The position numbers and the translations under genes were made by a program. A DNA stretch of 64,000 nucleotides from Hippopus hippopus (lineage: Eukaryota > Mollusca > Bivalvia > Cardiida > Cardiidae). Below, one piece after another: positions 13,301-22,679 of the stretch. The notes beneath the pieces were generated by a model, which made no database searches, was not told the origin of the DNA, and worked only from the letters and a program-made list of their open reading frames with translations. The stretch's first letter is position 1. Each line of letters opens with the position of its first letter. Where the stretch lies: the NCBI GenBank assembly GCA_946811185.2, contig OX328112.1:12549215-12613214 (forward strand). The letters run 5' to 3'.

Positions 13301-16300
13301 TACGACTGGTGAATCTTGATTAAATTATTTTGAGTCGGAAAGCAGACAACAATCTAGTGTATGGAAACATAAAAGCTCTCCGCCACCAATGGATTTTGCA
13401 GTGTTCTCCTTGATAAAGCCACAACTCGGAGGTACAAGCTTCAGGAATTTGAATGAACTCAGATCAGCAACATCATGTATGACTTCTAGAATTAAGACAG
13501 ACTAGTATTTAAATGTGTTTGAAAAACGGGTTGATAGACAGAGAAAATGTGTGCGATGCAACGGCCAATATTTCGAGAAAGACTATCCAGGCTTCAACGT
13601 CGATGTCATACTCAGTAAGTACACGTACGTCGTAACGTCATGATGTGCTCTACTGAAACTTACATCACTGTATGAAAACTGGTGCAGTTGCATTATGTAT
13701 ATTAGAATACCTTTTATAATTTGTAATTTCGCACCTAATACATTAGTAAGGGGATAGAGGTAGGTTTCATATATCCCTTGTCTTTAATATTAGTATGCAA
13801 GACGGAGTCTACGAACTTTCCTGACAAGCCTCATAATTATAGATACAAATTTCAGTGCCGATACAAACAGATACTGAATCATGTGACCAATTTATCACTG
13901 ATCTCAAAATCTTGGCAGCTGATTGTGGGTATGGAACAGCAAAAGATAACATGATAAGAAAAAAAATAGTCTTTGGGGTGACATCTAAAAAGGCGAGAGA
14001 AAAACTCATTAATGAGGGGTTTGGACTGACCCTAGAGAAAACAGTTGAAATTTGTATAACTTTTTAACTGTCAAAAAAATGAAAACCATGAATGTTGGGG
14101 AAGATCCTAATATGAACTCAGGAAAGTATCTGATCATAAGCATAAACCCAAAAATAAGCAAAAACAGAGACATGACTCAAAAAGCAACTAAATGCTAAGA
14201 GTAAAACCCGTGGTAGATGTGGTAAAAGCATGAAGAGAATAAAAATGTCCGGCATTTGGTAAAACTTGCTTAAAGTGCAAAAAGAAGGATCATTTTGCAG
14301 TAGTTTGTCGTACAAAAAGTGACAGAACAGTACAGGCGCATGAAATAAATGAAAAATCAGATGATGATATGTTTATCGGATCAATTTTAAAATCTGAGGT
14401 TGAAATGCACAGAAGCATGGCTTGTTTAAGAAAACCTCAAGGTGTGAAACGGAAATGTTGATTTTCAATTTGACACAGGTGCAAAGTGTAATGTCATAAC
14501 AAAGACAGATTTTTTTCATAAAACTTGGATAAAATCTAAGTCAGTTCGACAGGATGGAAAGGTTAGGTTTTGTAATCAAGCAAATAGAACCTACACCGTG
14601 GGTTAACAGTATGTAACCGTTACGCAATCTTATGTCTCGGTACGCATATGTATAGATCCTAAAGATCTTAATAAAGCAATACAAAGAGAATATTACTAAC
14701 GAAAACGGTAGAAGAGGTAGAAGTAGAAATACCAGGGGCAAAAGTTTTCAGTAAGTTAGATGTCATATCTGGGTTTTGGCAACCAAAATTAAATGAATAA
14801 AGTTCCATATTGACTACTTTCTATGCTCCTTTTATGGAGATAACGATTTAAACGGGCACCATTTGGGATTAAGTAAACTCAAGAAATATTTCAACGCACA
14901 ACGAGCGTTTTACTCTTAGCATTCAGTTGCTTTTTGAGTCATGTCTCTATTTTTGCTTATTTTTGGGTTTATGCTTATGATCAGATACTTTCCTGAGTTC
15001 ATTCATATTAGGATCTTCCCCAAAATTCATGGTTTTCATTTTTTTGACAGTTAAAAAGTTATACAGATTTCAACTGTTTTCTCTAGGGTCAGTCCAAACC
15101 CCTCATTAATGAGTTTTTCCTCGCCTTTTTAGATGCCACCCCAAAGACTATTTTTTCTCTTATCACGTTATCTTTTGCTGTTCCATACCCACAATCAGCT
15201 GCCAAGATTTTGAGATCAGTGATAAATTGGTCACATGATTCAGTATCTGTTTGTATCGGCACTGAAATTTGTATCTATAATTACGAGGCTTGTCAGGAAA
15301 GTTCGTAGACCCCGTCTTGCATACCAAGAAAATCCATGGTAATTTCATACGTGTTGTCTGACTATACTTACCAGAAAGTAGTGAAAATATCATTTCGGGG
15401 TTAGATATTCATAAAATGTATGTAAATGCACATTTACCTATTTCTCCAGAAAAAGAATGAAAACCTGAAAAAGGAAACTGCAAATGACTCTGAACTACAA
15501 GCATTATTATTGAAATTAGAAAAAGGTTGGCCAGAATTTAAATATGAAGGTCCAGATAACACTCATCAGTATTGGCCATTTAAAGAAGAAATTGCATGTT
15601 CAAAGGACATAAAGTTATGTTCCACATGCTTAAAGAAGTGAAATGTTAAAAGTAGGTCATGAAACGCATATGGGAATTATCAAGTACAAAGAGAGATCAA
15701 GACAAATCATTTACTGGCCTGGAATGATGGCACAAATACAAAGTATTGTTGAGAAATGTGAAACCTGTGCTCAACACAATACAAAACAAAAGCCGAAAAA
15801 ACAATGATTTCAACTGAAATATCAGATAGACCATTATCTAAGATAGGAGCAGATTTATTTGAGTACAAAGATACACGTTATCTGTGAACGGTTGACTATC
15901 ACTCGAAATGGCCAGAAAAATACAAACTGGACAATTCGAATTCAGTAAATATGATTTAATACATGATATAACTATTCGAGCGTTTCGGATATCTAGATAA
16001 GGTTGTGAGTAACAACGGCGCACAGTTTGCATGCAAAGAATTCAGACGATTTGCTGAAGAGTGTAATTTCATACATTCAACTACTATTCCAAATTACAGC
16101 CAATCGAATGGTCACACAGAACTTTATATACAACCATTAAAAACTCATCAAAAAAGTTGTGGTCCTAGCAAAGCATTTCTGGATTACAGAAACACGCTTC
16201 TAGATGGTATCAGTTTGTCTTCTGCTCAGCTTTTTATTGCACTCAGGCTAAAGTCGTGTATTCCAACAGCAAAAGTAAAAACCAAACTATGCGGGTACAG

Positions 16301-19192
16301 AAAACATACAAAACTTGCATAAAAATCGTCAAGAACACTGTGGAAAAAAGGGCATTATCACAACTAAATGATGGACAAGTAATCGTTGAATATAACAATC
16401 AAGTTGTAACAGGAAAGGGTTAAAGAAAGACACTATACCCCACGTTCATACATTGTTGAGACTGATGAAGGGAGAAAGCTGCGAAGGAATCGGATATATT
16501 CGAAACCAACGAAAACACAGTTTGAAAATAGAAGTCGTTTTGGAGATGAAGTTCTCATTCAAAGTGAAATACATTCAGGAAAATCAGTGTCACAGAAAAG
16601 CCAGTCTGAGTTTGAAAATGTGTTACTTAATACTGAGTCATAAAATGAAGAAAATAGTGTTTCAAGTAATCAGTCAAAATTAAGTTCTAATCAAAGTGCT
16701 AAAAGTGCAGTGAGCCATACAACAAAATCTGGCAGAGTTGTTAAAATTTCATCCAAGTATGATGATTTCGTGTGTAATACAGTTAATGAAGTATTTGTGT
16801 AGATCAAAAGTCATTATAACAAATCTCAATACTATTATGTTTATCATTTGAAATCCAACAAGAAATACAGAATGACAGAAGAATGGAAAGGCAGACAGAA
16901 GAACAAGATAAAAGGTGCGATAACAGAAAGAAACTTACATGACCTTTCAAGAAAAAGACTACCAGCTGATTTTTGTTTTAGTTAATCGATACTTAAATTT
17001 ATTTTATTTGCTATCATACCATCGATAATAGTAATTATAGAGATGAGACAGCAAAATTTCATAGGTTTTAGCATAACACATAAAAAAGGAGTTTAAGTGA
17101 CTAAAACAACAATTTAAGGTGGTGCTGAAATAACAGTACTAAAATGTGTTAGAATCTGAAAAGGTTAAAGATTCAACATAATACAATGCCAAATAACAAT
17201 GATTAGTCAAAAGCAGAATTTTACTGGTATAAACTACATGCATTTAAAAGTCAGTTAAAGCCAAGAATCGTCTTACTGAGTTACACTTTTCCAAAAATGC
17301 ATCGTTGGATATTATGAAAACATAACATTTATAAAAGCACCTTCCTTTTAAAGAGGGAGATGTCACGCATTCATTTTGGTAACTAAATCCCTTCCCGTTA
17401 GTTTGTATTCTTTGTTACATATTGGACTCCTGTGTAAATTTTGGAAGATAAAACATGGCCTCCAATATAGCTGTTAAGTTAATCTGACACCTAGTGATTT
17501 TTTTTGATCCACTATAACATAATGTTGAAACACGTCCTAGGAACTATAAAGACAAATGGTGTAACTTCATGTAATTTTCATGAGCATCGAACCAAAAATA
17601 GGTTTCTTCATGCAAATAATGTCTTTTTTAAGATGTCATGTAGTTATCTATTTTTGGCCTAACAAAATCCATTTTTGAATTTGCCCTGTATCAAGACAAC
17701 CTTTTTTATCAATTGTCATGCGAATTACTCAAAACATTTGGTCTTTAAAGTGCTCACAAGGTAACAGTTCATGGCAAACAATGGACGATGGACACAGCGC
17801 GATAACACAAGCCCATCTCCTTTAGCACTTTGCGGTTGCGTTGTCCAAAATTTCCCATTTCCGTCAACCAGTGTGGTGTTGGATCAAGCAAAAGGAAGGG
17901 AATATAATTGCTTTTTAAGTTTCACAAATTTAGTGTCTCTTAAATCAGAAAGCAGTCAGTCTTATTTTGATGTCACTGTGCCTAAGATCTTCTTTTAAAA
18001 TGTTGAAAGATTTCGCAGTCGATGATAAATCAAAATCAGATACGTAGGATAAAGAAACAAAAGCCATCTTCGTTAAGTGATCTTGACCATTTGAACAGAA
18101 TTCTTTCTTCCCATTGTAAATAGTGTGCAATTTAATTTTATTTTGATTACACGGACAAAGACGGTCAAAGTTTACCTTGAGAACTTCTTGAACTACGATA
18201 GGAACAGTAATACATGCAGCAGCTTAAATAGTCACGTTGGTACATTTAATGATTTAAATAAAACAGTCAGTTAGGAGACCATGGCATAAAGTAATAAGTA
18301 ATTCACAAGGAAGCTTATTATTCCAAAAGCGTTGTCTCTGATATACTTGTATTACAATTGTGCTCAACGAAAGGCAAAAAGTTGGGTAAAGACTATTGTC
18401 TCATTAGAGCAGAGTTGGATAAAACAACATTTAGAGGAAGGAAGGACGACACATCAGATCAATTCTTTATGGTCAAATTCAAATTACATGTATATACATA
18501 CACACACTTTAACAGACTAAAAATAAAACTAGACAAATAATTACCATATTTTAAGGATGCAGTTACGGACATAATTTGATTCTCCATATCACGATCATCG
18601 TTGATTCCTGTTGATGTTGCAGAGCGGTTTGTCTTCACTGTATGTGTGCTAGGTACAGACTGGTACAAAGTAACTGCACCGGTAGGCTGTTGCAGCGGCA
18701 TTAACTCTGATATCACAGTAAAAACCTCATCAAAGAATGACTTAAACTGTTCTTTCGAAATCTGCTGATCAAGCAGGACCAGCCTGAAGCCCATACTGGT
18801 GAAACGTTCACCAAAACATGCAGTATTGCGCTTTTTGTGAGAAGGATACGCAATAACGATTATGACTGTTTCTTTGTCATTTTGCATGTTCTGTACAAAT
18901 TCAGCATCATTTACCTTGAAATCTGAAATGTCTTTCACGTAAACGAAACATCGGTTTTTAAACTCTCTCTCACTTAGTATCTGTTTATACTTCTCTTTCC
19001 ATAGTGGTGTTCCTAGGCAAGGAGCTGTATAGACAGTGGGATAATTACCCCTAAAGGTGCAGTGCTGGACACGCGCACTACTCAGTGTGTTGCAATGAAA
19101 CTGTTTAAATCGGTTGTGTAATCCAAACAAGGCACTGGCGACAATACAGTTTGCCTGGTTGTTGTGACCAACGACTATGACACTGACGGGGT
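6732..19192 (-). CDS. Roc-type (ROCO-like) GTPase, partial, three exons
   Basis: Three exons (19192-18545, 10001-9684, 7334-6732) join in phase 1 at each junction. They encode a GTPase with a P-loop (GFQGAGKS), a threonine-containing stretch that may serve as switch I, and the switch II motif WDFAGQ followed by YYTTHQAFLSPAAVYLLVVD, typical of the Roc domain of ROCO proteins. Such proteins are intracellular signalling switches, usually with a COR domain after Roc. The NKxD-type base-recognition motif and any COR domain would lie in downstream exons not found in 1-6.7 kb, so the gene is cut by the left edge. The start is also missing. Its introns hold a dead Gypsy element and other repeats. 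It could alternatively be a transcribed pseudogene, but the three exons have no stops. The domain call is firm; joining all three exons into one gene is inferred from phase and order. Confidence 0.65.
7390..8225. other. Roc gene intron; nothing recognised
   Basis: AT-rich intronic sequence lies between the two G-domain exons. A T-tract sits near 7857-7872. No exon-like segment or repeat family was identified. Confidence 0.35.
8246..8303. repeat. (GT/GC)n and (GA)n microsatellite
   Basis: Alternating GTGCGC and GTGTGT units run directly into a GAGAGA tract. The purine-pyrimidine alternation could adopt Z-DNA. It lies in an intron of the Roc-type gene. Confidence 0.85.
8690..9070. repeat. Possible dispersed molluscan repeat
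   Basis: Phrases such as TTTGACCCAAAGGCCATAAT and ACTCAAGGGAAGGGGCTAAT resemble repeats widespread in bivalve DNA. No second full copy is in the window, so boundaries are guesses. Confidence 0.3.
9094..9250 (-). repeat. SINE tail, minus strand
   Basis: Read on the minus strand the left end gives GTGATATGACTTGAATAATG TTGAAAG then GGCGTAACAAC and an AATC-type end. This matches the tail of the SINE at 26.9-27.2 kb. A short body remains; the tRNA-like head is missing or decayed. Confidence 0.5.
9684..10001 (-). CDS. Roc GTPase exon with P-loop
   Basis: The acceptor is TCCTTTGCAG before 10001. The reading frame gives a Pro-rich start (MRPSTPPGTV), then VNVVGFQGAGKSTLVSRL, whose GFQGAGKS is a Walker A motif, then GNTTPTE. 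I chose the donor G|GTATCA at 9684 because it is phase 1 and fits the next acceptor. Two alternatives, at a GTAGGT upstream and at GTGC sites downstream, are possible, so the last ~20 residues are uncertain. Confidence 0.7.
10036..12100. other. Intronic DNA with one short direct duplication
   Basis: No exon was supported. At about 11,400-11,575 a block of roughly 85 bp is present twice in tandem, marked by GGCAATGAAAGTACGGTATT and GGTAATGAAAGTACCGTATT followed by CAGTCCAAATAG and CAGTCCATATAG. The rest shows nothing recognisable. Confidence 0.35.
12122..12380 (-). other. Unassigned basic Ser/Thr-rich open frame
   Basis: An open frame of about 85 codons on the minus strand ends at 12,122. It is rich in Lys, Pro, Thr and Ser (PPRRMPPKATTTEVE, SPEKQKKQTSKL) and ends GVDTYTIDE. 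It resembles a disordered C-terminal tail rather than random translation, but no family is recognised and no splice acceptor was confirmed. It lies inside a Roc-gene intron. Confidence 0.2.
12979..13066 (-). other. Candidate short coding exon
   Basis: A frame starting at ATG near 13,066 reads MFMTNWLELTGFEYYENK then LENGSLWVKG and runs into a good donor (AAAAG|GTAGGT) after 12,979. It is preceded by an in-frame TAA, so it would be a first coding exon. No partner exon in matching phase was found within the next kilobase, so support is weak. Confidence 0.2.
13793..14207 (+). repeat. Left arm of gag inverted duplication
   Basis: This 415-bp stretch, from GTATGCAAGACGG to CTAAGAGTAAAAC, is present in reverse complement at 14,907-15,324. 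The arms differ by scattered substitutions. Both arms contain only gag-derived sequence. Confidence 0.85.
13855..14067 (+). pseudogene. gag: Gypsy gag fragment
   Basis: The frame encodes ESCDQFITDLKILAADCGYG, then MIRKKIVFGVTS, KAREKLINEGFGLTLEKTVE. This pattern (CDQF..DLK.LA..C.YG, IR..IVFG, REKL..EG..LTLEK) is characteristic of Ty3/Gypsy Gag of invertebrates. It stops after EICITF. The whole segment is repeated in inverted orientation about 0.7 kb downstream. Confidence 0.8.
14210..14400 (+). pseudogene. Gag zinc knuckle and protease-linker remnant
   Basis: One frame reads KCPAFGKTCLKCKKKDHFAV VC; the CX2CX4HX4C knuckle lies at 14,267-14,308. It continues RTKSDRTVQAHEINEKSDDD MFIGSI. The preceding half of the knuckle region is in another frame, showing a frameshift. 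Confidence 0.75.
14580..14906 (+). pseudogene. Gypsy reverse transcriptase fragment
   Basis: Pieces in different frames match the start of the RT domain: SVRICIDPKDLNKAIQREYY, then PGAKVFSKLDVISGFWQPKL, then RFKRAPFGIK and TQEIFQRT. The alignment ends abruptly where the inverted gag copy begins, before the YxDD active site would be reached. Confidence 0.75.
14907..15324 (-). repeat. Right arm of gag inverted duplication
   Basis: The arm starts GTTTTACTCTTAGC and ends GTCTTGCATAC. Read on the minus strand it repeats the gag segment of the left arm. It interrupts the RT fragment on its left and is followed at about 15,440 by integrase sequence, so it sits where RT/RNase H should be. Confidence 0.85.
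15440..15810 (+). pseudogene. Gypsy integrase zinc-binding region
   Basis: ETANDSELQALLLKLEKGWP precedes a frameshift. Then come GHETHMGIIKYKERSRQIIY, WPGMMAQI and CETCAQHN. The H..H..C..C arrangement with YWPGM is the integrase N-terminal zinc-binding domain of Gypsy elements. Confidence 0.8.
15820..16330 (+). pseudogene. Gypsy integrase catalytic core, broken
   Basis: ADLFEYKDTRYL carries the first catalytic Asp. After a stop, VVSNNGAQFACKEFRRFAEE shows Asn where the second catalytic Asp is expected (usually SDNG). SQSNGHTEL holds the position of the Glu. The frame continues to TKLA. Stops and the changed residue make it inactive. Confidence 0.75.
16440..16802 (+). pseudogene. Gypsy pol C-terminal tail
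   Basis: Across frames the segment encodes a Ser/Gln-rich tail and TKSGRVVKISSKYDDFV, a signature often found near the C-terminus of Gypsy Pol. A TAG near 16,800 probably marks the original end. Confidence 0.6.
17351..17440 (+). mobile_element. Polypurine tract and 3' LTR start
   Basis: AAGAGGGAGA at 17,351-17,360 is a typical polypurine tract. It is followed at once by TGTCACGCATTC, a usual LTR beginning. The LTR end and its 5' partner could not be located by eye. Confidence 0.55.
17441..18544. other. Intron; LTR remainder and no other feature
   Basis: This may include the rest of the Gypsy 3' LTR. Otherwise it is an intron of the minus-strand Roc-type gene with no recognisable exon. Confidence 0.3.
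18545..19192 (-). CDS. Exon with GTPase-like fold lacking a P-loop
   Basis: The acceptor is TTGCATTTCAG before 19192 and the donor TATG|GTAATT follows 18545. The exon is 648 bp, 216 codons, with no stop. It reads DPVSVIVVGHNNQANCIV, then a mixed alpha/beta region with ETVIIVIAYPSHKK and GFRLVLLDQQISKEQFKSFF, then a Ser/Thr-rich linker. A hydrophobic strand ending in VVGHN, placed as in AIG1/GIMAP-like or Ras-like GTPases, suggests a G-domain that lost GxxxxGK[ST]. That fold assignment is inference. The phase fits the P-loop exon 8.5 kb downstream. Confidence 0.6.
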
Positions 19193-19875
19193 CTGAAATG
19201 CAATAATCTCTTTTACTTATCTAAAACAAACTGAAATAAAGCTGGCGTTATAAGATGACATTTAATGTTTTGTAAAGACTTAATGGTTACATAGATGGTA
19301 CATAGATGGTCAGTAGATCACTTTTATTGCTTTTGATTATCACCAAATTCGAAATCGCGATTTGGATGACTGTGTCCAAACACAAAGTCTTGTCCTTCAC
19401 TTCGCTTCATTTTACTTCATTTTATTGCTCCCTTCATCTTATGAATCAACAAGATGTTATCATATAAATATACGGGACAACTAATATAAGATATTATCTT
19501 CTATGATTCTAGTCAGACTTCATTGAAATTATATAATTATACAAAACTTTTGACATAATACAAGCATTTTCAGTTTCTAATGATAATTGGGTGAATTAGA
19601 AAAACAGAAAAGTCTAGCCTTTATTTGAAGCAAACCTTACAGACTCATATACATTTTGCATGGTAGGTAAATGCATGTACGAAAATGATGAATACAAACA
19701 AGTATCATTATTTTAACTAATTTGAATGTAAAGAATGGGCCTTTATAATAACTCGCTGTGGAATATCATAACTGAAGTTTACAATGAGCAGAATGGGATT
19801 GTTTGTCGAAAGCGAAATACAATGGAAAAGAATTAATAGTTAACAATAAACATATATAGAATAAGTATAGGACTA
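19193..19875. other. Intron upstream of the GTPase-like exon
   Basis: AT-rich sequence upstream of the acceptor at 19,193. Nothing else was recognised. Confidence 0.35.
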
Positions 19876-19876
19876 C

Positions 19877-19879
<3 letters not shown>

Positions 19880-19921
<42 letters not shown>
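19880..19921. repeat. (CA)n microsatellite
   Basis: About 20 perfect CA units. Confidence 0.95.
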
Positions 19922-19922
<1 letters not shown>

Positions 19923-20111
19923 GGGAGAAAGGAAGGAAATAAATGAATGAACTAATGATCTAATTACTCGATTCGGCTAACTCTTAGTCAGTCAGCCAAT
20001 GGATCGATCGATGAAACCCCTCCAATCAACCAGTCATTCAACCAGCTGACCACCGGTAAATAATGACTGTTGTTGTACGCCTTTTAAATGCTATATTAAG
20101 GTAGTTACAGG

Positions 20112-20262
20112 GTGACCCCAAAGAAAATGCCACCCATGAAATCGTTAATAAAATTCACAATCCTTTCTGCAATCCAAGTTCATTTGTACCAAATATGGTT
20201 GGATTGCAGAAAGGATTGTGAATTTTATTAGCGATTTCATGGGTGGCATTTTGTGGGGTCAC
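20112..20262. repeat. Long near-perfect hairpin element
   Basis: Arms of about 62-64 bp (GTGACCCCA...GCAATCC and GGATTGC...TGGGGTCAC) enclose a 25-bp loop. Only a few mismatches separate them. It looks like a foldback transposon consisting almost only of its inverted repeats. No clear target duplication flanks it. Confidence 0.8.
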
Positions 20263-20279
20263 ACTGCACAAGTATCATC

Positions 20280-21200
20280 ATAGTTGGTTTTTTACATTGA
20301 TAATATCATTATTACTATTATTATTGTTGTTGTTGTTAACCTAGTTGATCGCAAGTATCTTAATAAAACGGAATACTAAGACTATGTTGCAATAACCGTA
20401 GGCTCACTTGTGTATCTTGGCCCGTCAATCAATTGGAAGCCATTTATAGCCATAAAACTGACACTCTTGGTAAAACTTACTCCTACTTCTCTACTTGTTG
20501 CATGTTTAAGTGTCGAACTCAGAATTTTATGTTATGTATTTATACAGAATATGTAAGAGTATGTCCTTTTTCTATATCACCAAACCATTTCTGTTAAAAT
20601 TCATCAATCGCTGTTCAAACAGGGATAAATTTTTATAGATTTACTGCTGTTCGTTAGACCTTTTCATTAATATGTACAACTGTGAGCAGTCCTCCATAAC
20701 TTCTTAACATGGAAAAAAAAACACCTGTATAGGTTCACAAAAAATATTTTGCGTTGCTGACATATCTATCTATATACAATGGATCGTAATCGACCCCACT
20801 TTCCAAACATTGCTGCAATACATATAGATTTTTTTTTTCCAAAATGATAATATCAGCTTTGTCGAAAAACTGACACTTCACAACAAAAAAATAGGAATTG
20901 GGCAACAAATTCATCGAACATCTGTAATGCCATGCATGGTGAAGAATTAAAATGCTTAAGATTGGATATCAACTATTCATCGCTTTAAGACCAATGCCAC
21001 AAAATGTTTGGTTATTAAGAATGAACGTACAGGTAGAACTGATGTTGCTTCCCAAACACATTAAGTCACTTCTTCAATTTCGATATTTTTGTATTGCCTT
21101 TTTTTTTTCATATTATTCTTTTACCCTCGTTTCCTAAAAAAGCATTCTTTTTACTTAGTCTATATTTACTTCGAGTATGCATCACAGTGAAGGATTTTTT
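20280..21200. other. No gene recognised
   Basis: AT-rich, with a short (TTG)n run near 20,322 and T-tracts at about 20,829 and 21,189. No exon or repeat family was assigned. Confidence 0.35.
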
Positions 21201-21205
21201 TTTTT

Positions 21206-22665
21206 TTTTTTTAGCTCCACTGGCCGAAGGCCAGCGTGCTTATGCTTATGTCATGGCCCGGTGTCCGTCGTGCATCCGTCCGTCCGTCCGTGCGTCTGTC
21301 CGTCTGTCCGTGCGTGCGTTAACTTTTTTTTTTCAAACTTCTTCTTCTCTGAAACTACCCATCCAAATTTGATGAAACTTCACAGAAATGATCCTGCCAT
21401 GGTCCTCTTTAGAATTTCTTGAAAGAATTTGATTCCTTCAAAAACTTTGGTTGCCATGGCAACAAAACTGAAAAATATTGAACATCTTTGAAAATCTTCT
21501 TGTCTGAAACCATAAGGCCCAGGGCTACCAAATTTGGCATGTAGCTTTATCTAATGGACCTCTATCAAATTCCTTCATATTATAGCCCTTGGGTCAAAAT
21601 TGGCTCTGCCCCGGAGATCACAAGTTTAACATGGGCTTATATAGTGACTGTAATTCAAACAGTAATCAAGGGAAATAACTCCTGTTATACAAGATAAAGT
21701 TTGTTACTATTTACCTCCCTTGATTATCAAACTGCACTTATACATTATTGGAGTTTGGTATTCAAGTTTTCTGGAGAGGAAATGTTCTGTTTTAAGGCAG
21801 AGTGATTTATTTTGATGCTAATGTTTATGCTCACATGAATGGAATGTTTAATTTAAAGTAAGGTTTCTATCACTCAAATGTTTTTAGAACTTTACCTTTC
21901 ATGCTAATGAATAAACCTGCTCGCATTCACTGACATTATCTTTGCATTTAAAAAGATATGACTGTTTTTGTTTGGCGGGTGGGGTGGAGGTCATGTTTTC
22001 AAAGTAAGTTTATTACCATACAGACTTTTTATGCTGTATGTCTCTGTCAATGCTAATTAAGCGCATGATACGTTAATTTTACTCTTTAAGAAATGACAAT
22101 TTTTTCTTACTGTACCAAGTTTAAAGCCATTGCAAAAAGACAAATTGAATGTAGCTTAAATGACTATTTCTGTCTTTGATAGGTTAGGAAATGTTGTGGG
22201 AGAAGGAGAAAATACTGGCTGACAACATGTTGTCCTTTTCTCACGAGCAGCTCAGTCGGTAGCGTGCAAGACTTGAGAACACGGGGTCCAGGGTTCGATC
22301 CCTGGCTATGACCCCTGGCTTGGCCAATTTCTTTCCGAGGATTGATGATAGTCACTGCGACAGGATTCATTCCTCTCCCACCGCTGACCATTGTTTCGAC
22401 AATGAGTATGTGGGAAAGCAGCCAGTGGCTTGGAAAGAAAATTGTGCGGATTACTGGTAAAAGAGACTTCAGGAAAGCATGGATAGGTGCACTGGCCGCC
22501 GCGATATAATTGAAATAATGTTGAAAACGGCGTTAAACACCATACAATCAATCATTTTCTCACGATGTTTTTGAAAGCCTTCTCTTTCAGGGTCATTAAC
22601 ACTTCGATTTGTGTGGTAAAGGATTAAAAAGCCAGTGGAGCGATACAGGTCCATCATGGCCCTCT
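21206..22665. repeat. Molluscan CCACTGGC-type repeat with nested SINE
   Basis: The left end reads AGCTCCACTGGCCGAAGGCC followed by GTGCATCCGTCCGTCCGTC. The right end carries the complement-like CCAGTGGAGCGATACAGG. Between are GAAACTTCACAGAAATGATC and similar phrases typical of this repeat class. A SINE has landed inside it. Open frames here are by-products. Confidence 0.55.
22225..22555 (+). repeat. tRNA-derived SINE, near complete
   Basis: The head has GAGCAGCTCAGTCGGTAG (A-box-like) and GGTTCGATCCC (B box) at the usual spacing. The body contains CCAATTTCTTTCCGAGGATTG. The tail is ATTGAAATAATGTTGAAAAC then GGCGTTAAACACC and AATCAATCA. The same body is found at 56,348-56,645 and, in part, at 58.4 kb and inverted at 55.4 kb. 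Confidence 0.8.
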
Positions 22666-22679
22666 TGTTTCAAATTATT

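Larger units (their letters stand above)
13793..17440 (+). mobile_element. Decayed Ty3/Gypsy retrotransposon
   Basis: Recognisable in order are gag, a zinc knuckle, a reverse-transcriptase fragment, integrase zinc-binding and catalytic regions, a pol C-terminus, a polypurine tract and a presumptive 3' LTR start. Many stops and frameshifts make it inactive. The RT core and RNase H have been replaced by an inverted copy of gag (14,907-15,324). No matching 5' LTR was found. It sits in a Roc-gene intron on the opposite strand. Confidence 0.85.

Noticed and set aside
21094..21422. Overlapping frames with SVRPSVRASVRLSV
   Set aside because: By-products of a GTCCGTCCGTCC tract inside a dispersed repeat.
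22235..22310. A functional tRNA gene
   Set aside because: A and B boxes are present but no complete cloverleaf with a proper acceptor stem could be drawn, and the sequence continues into a SINE body found elsewhere in the window.
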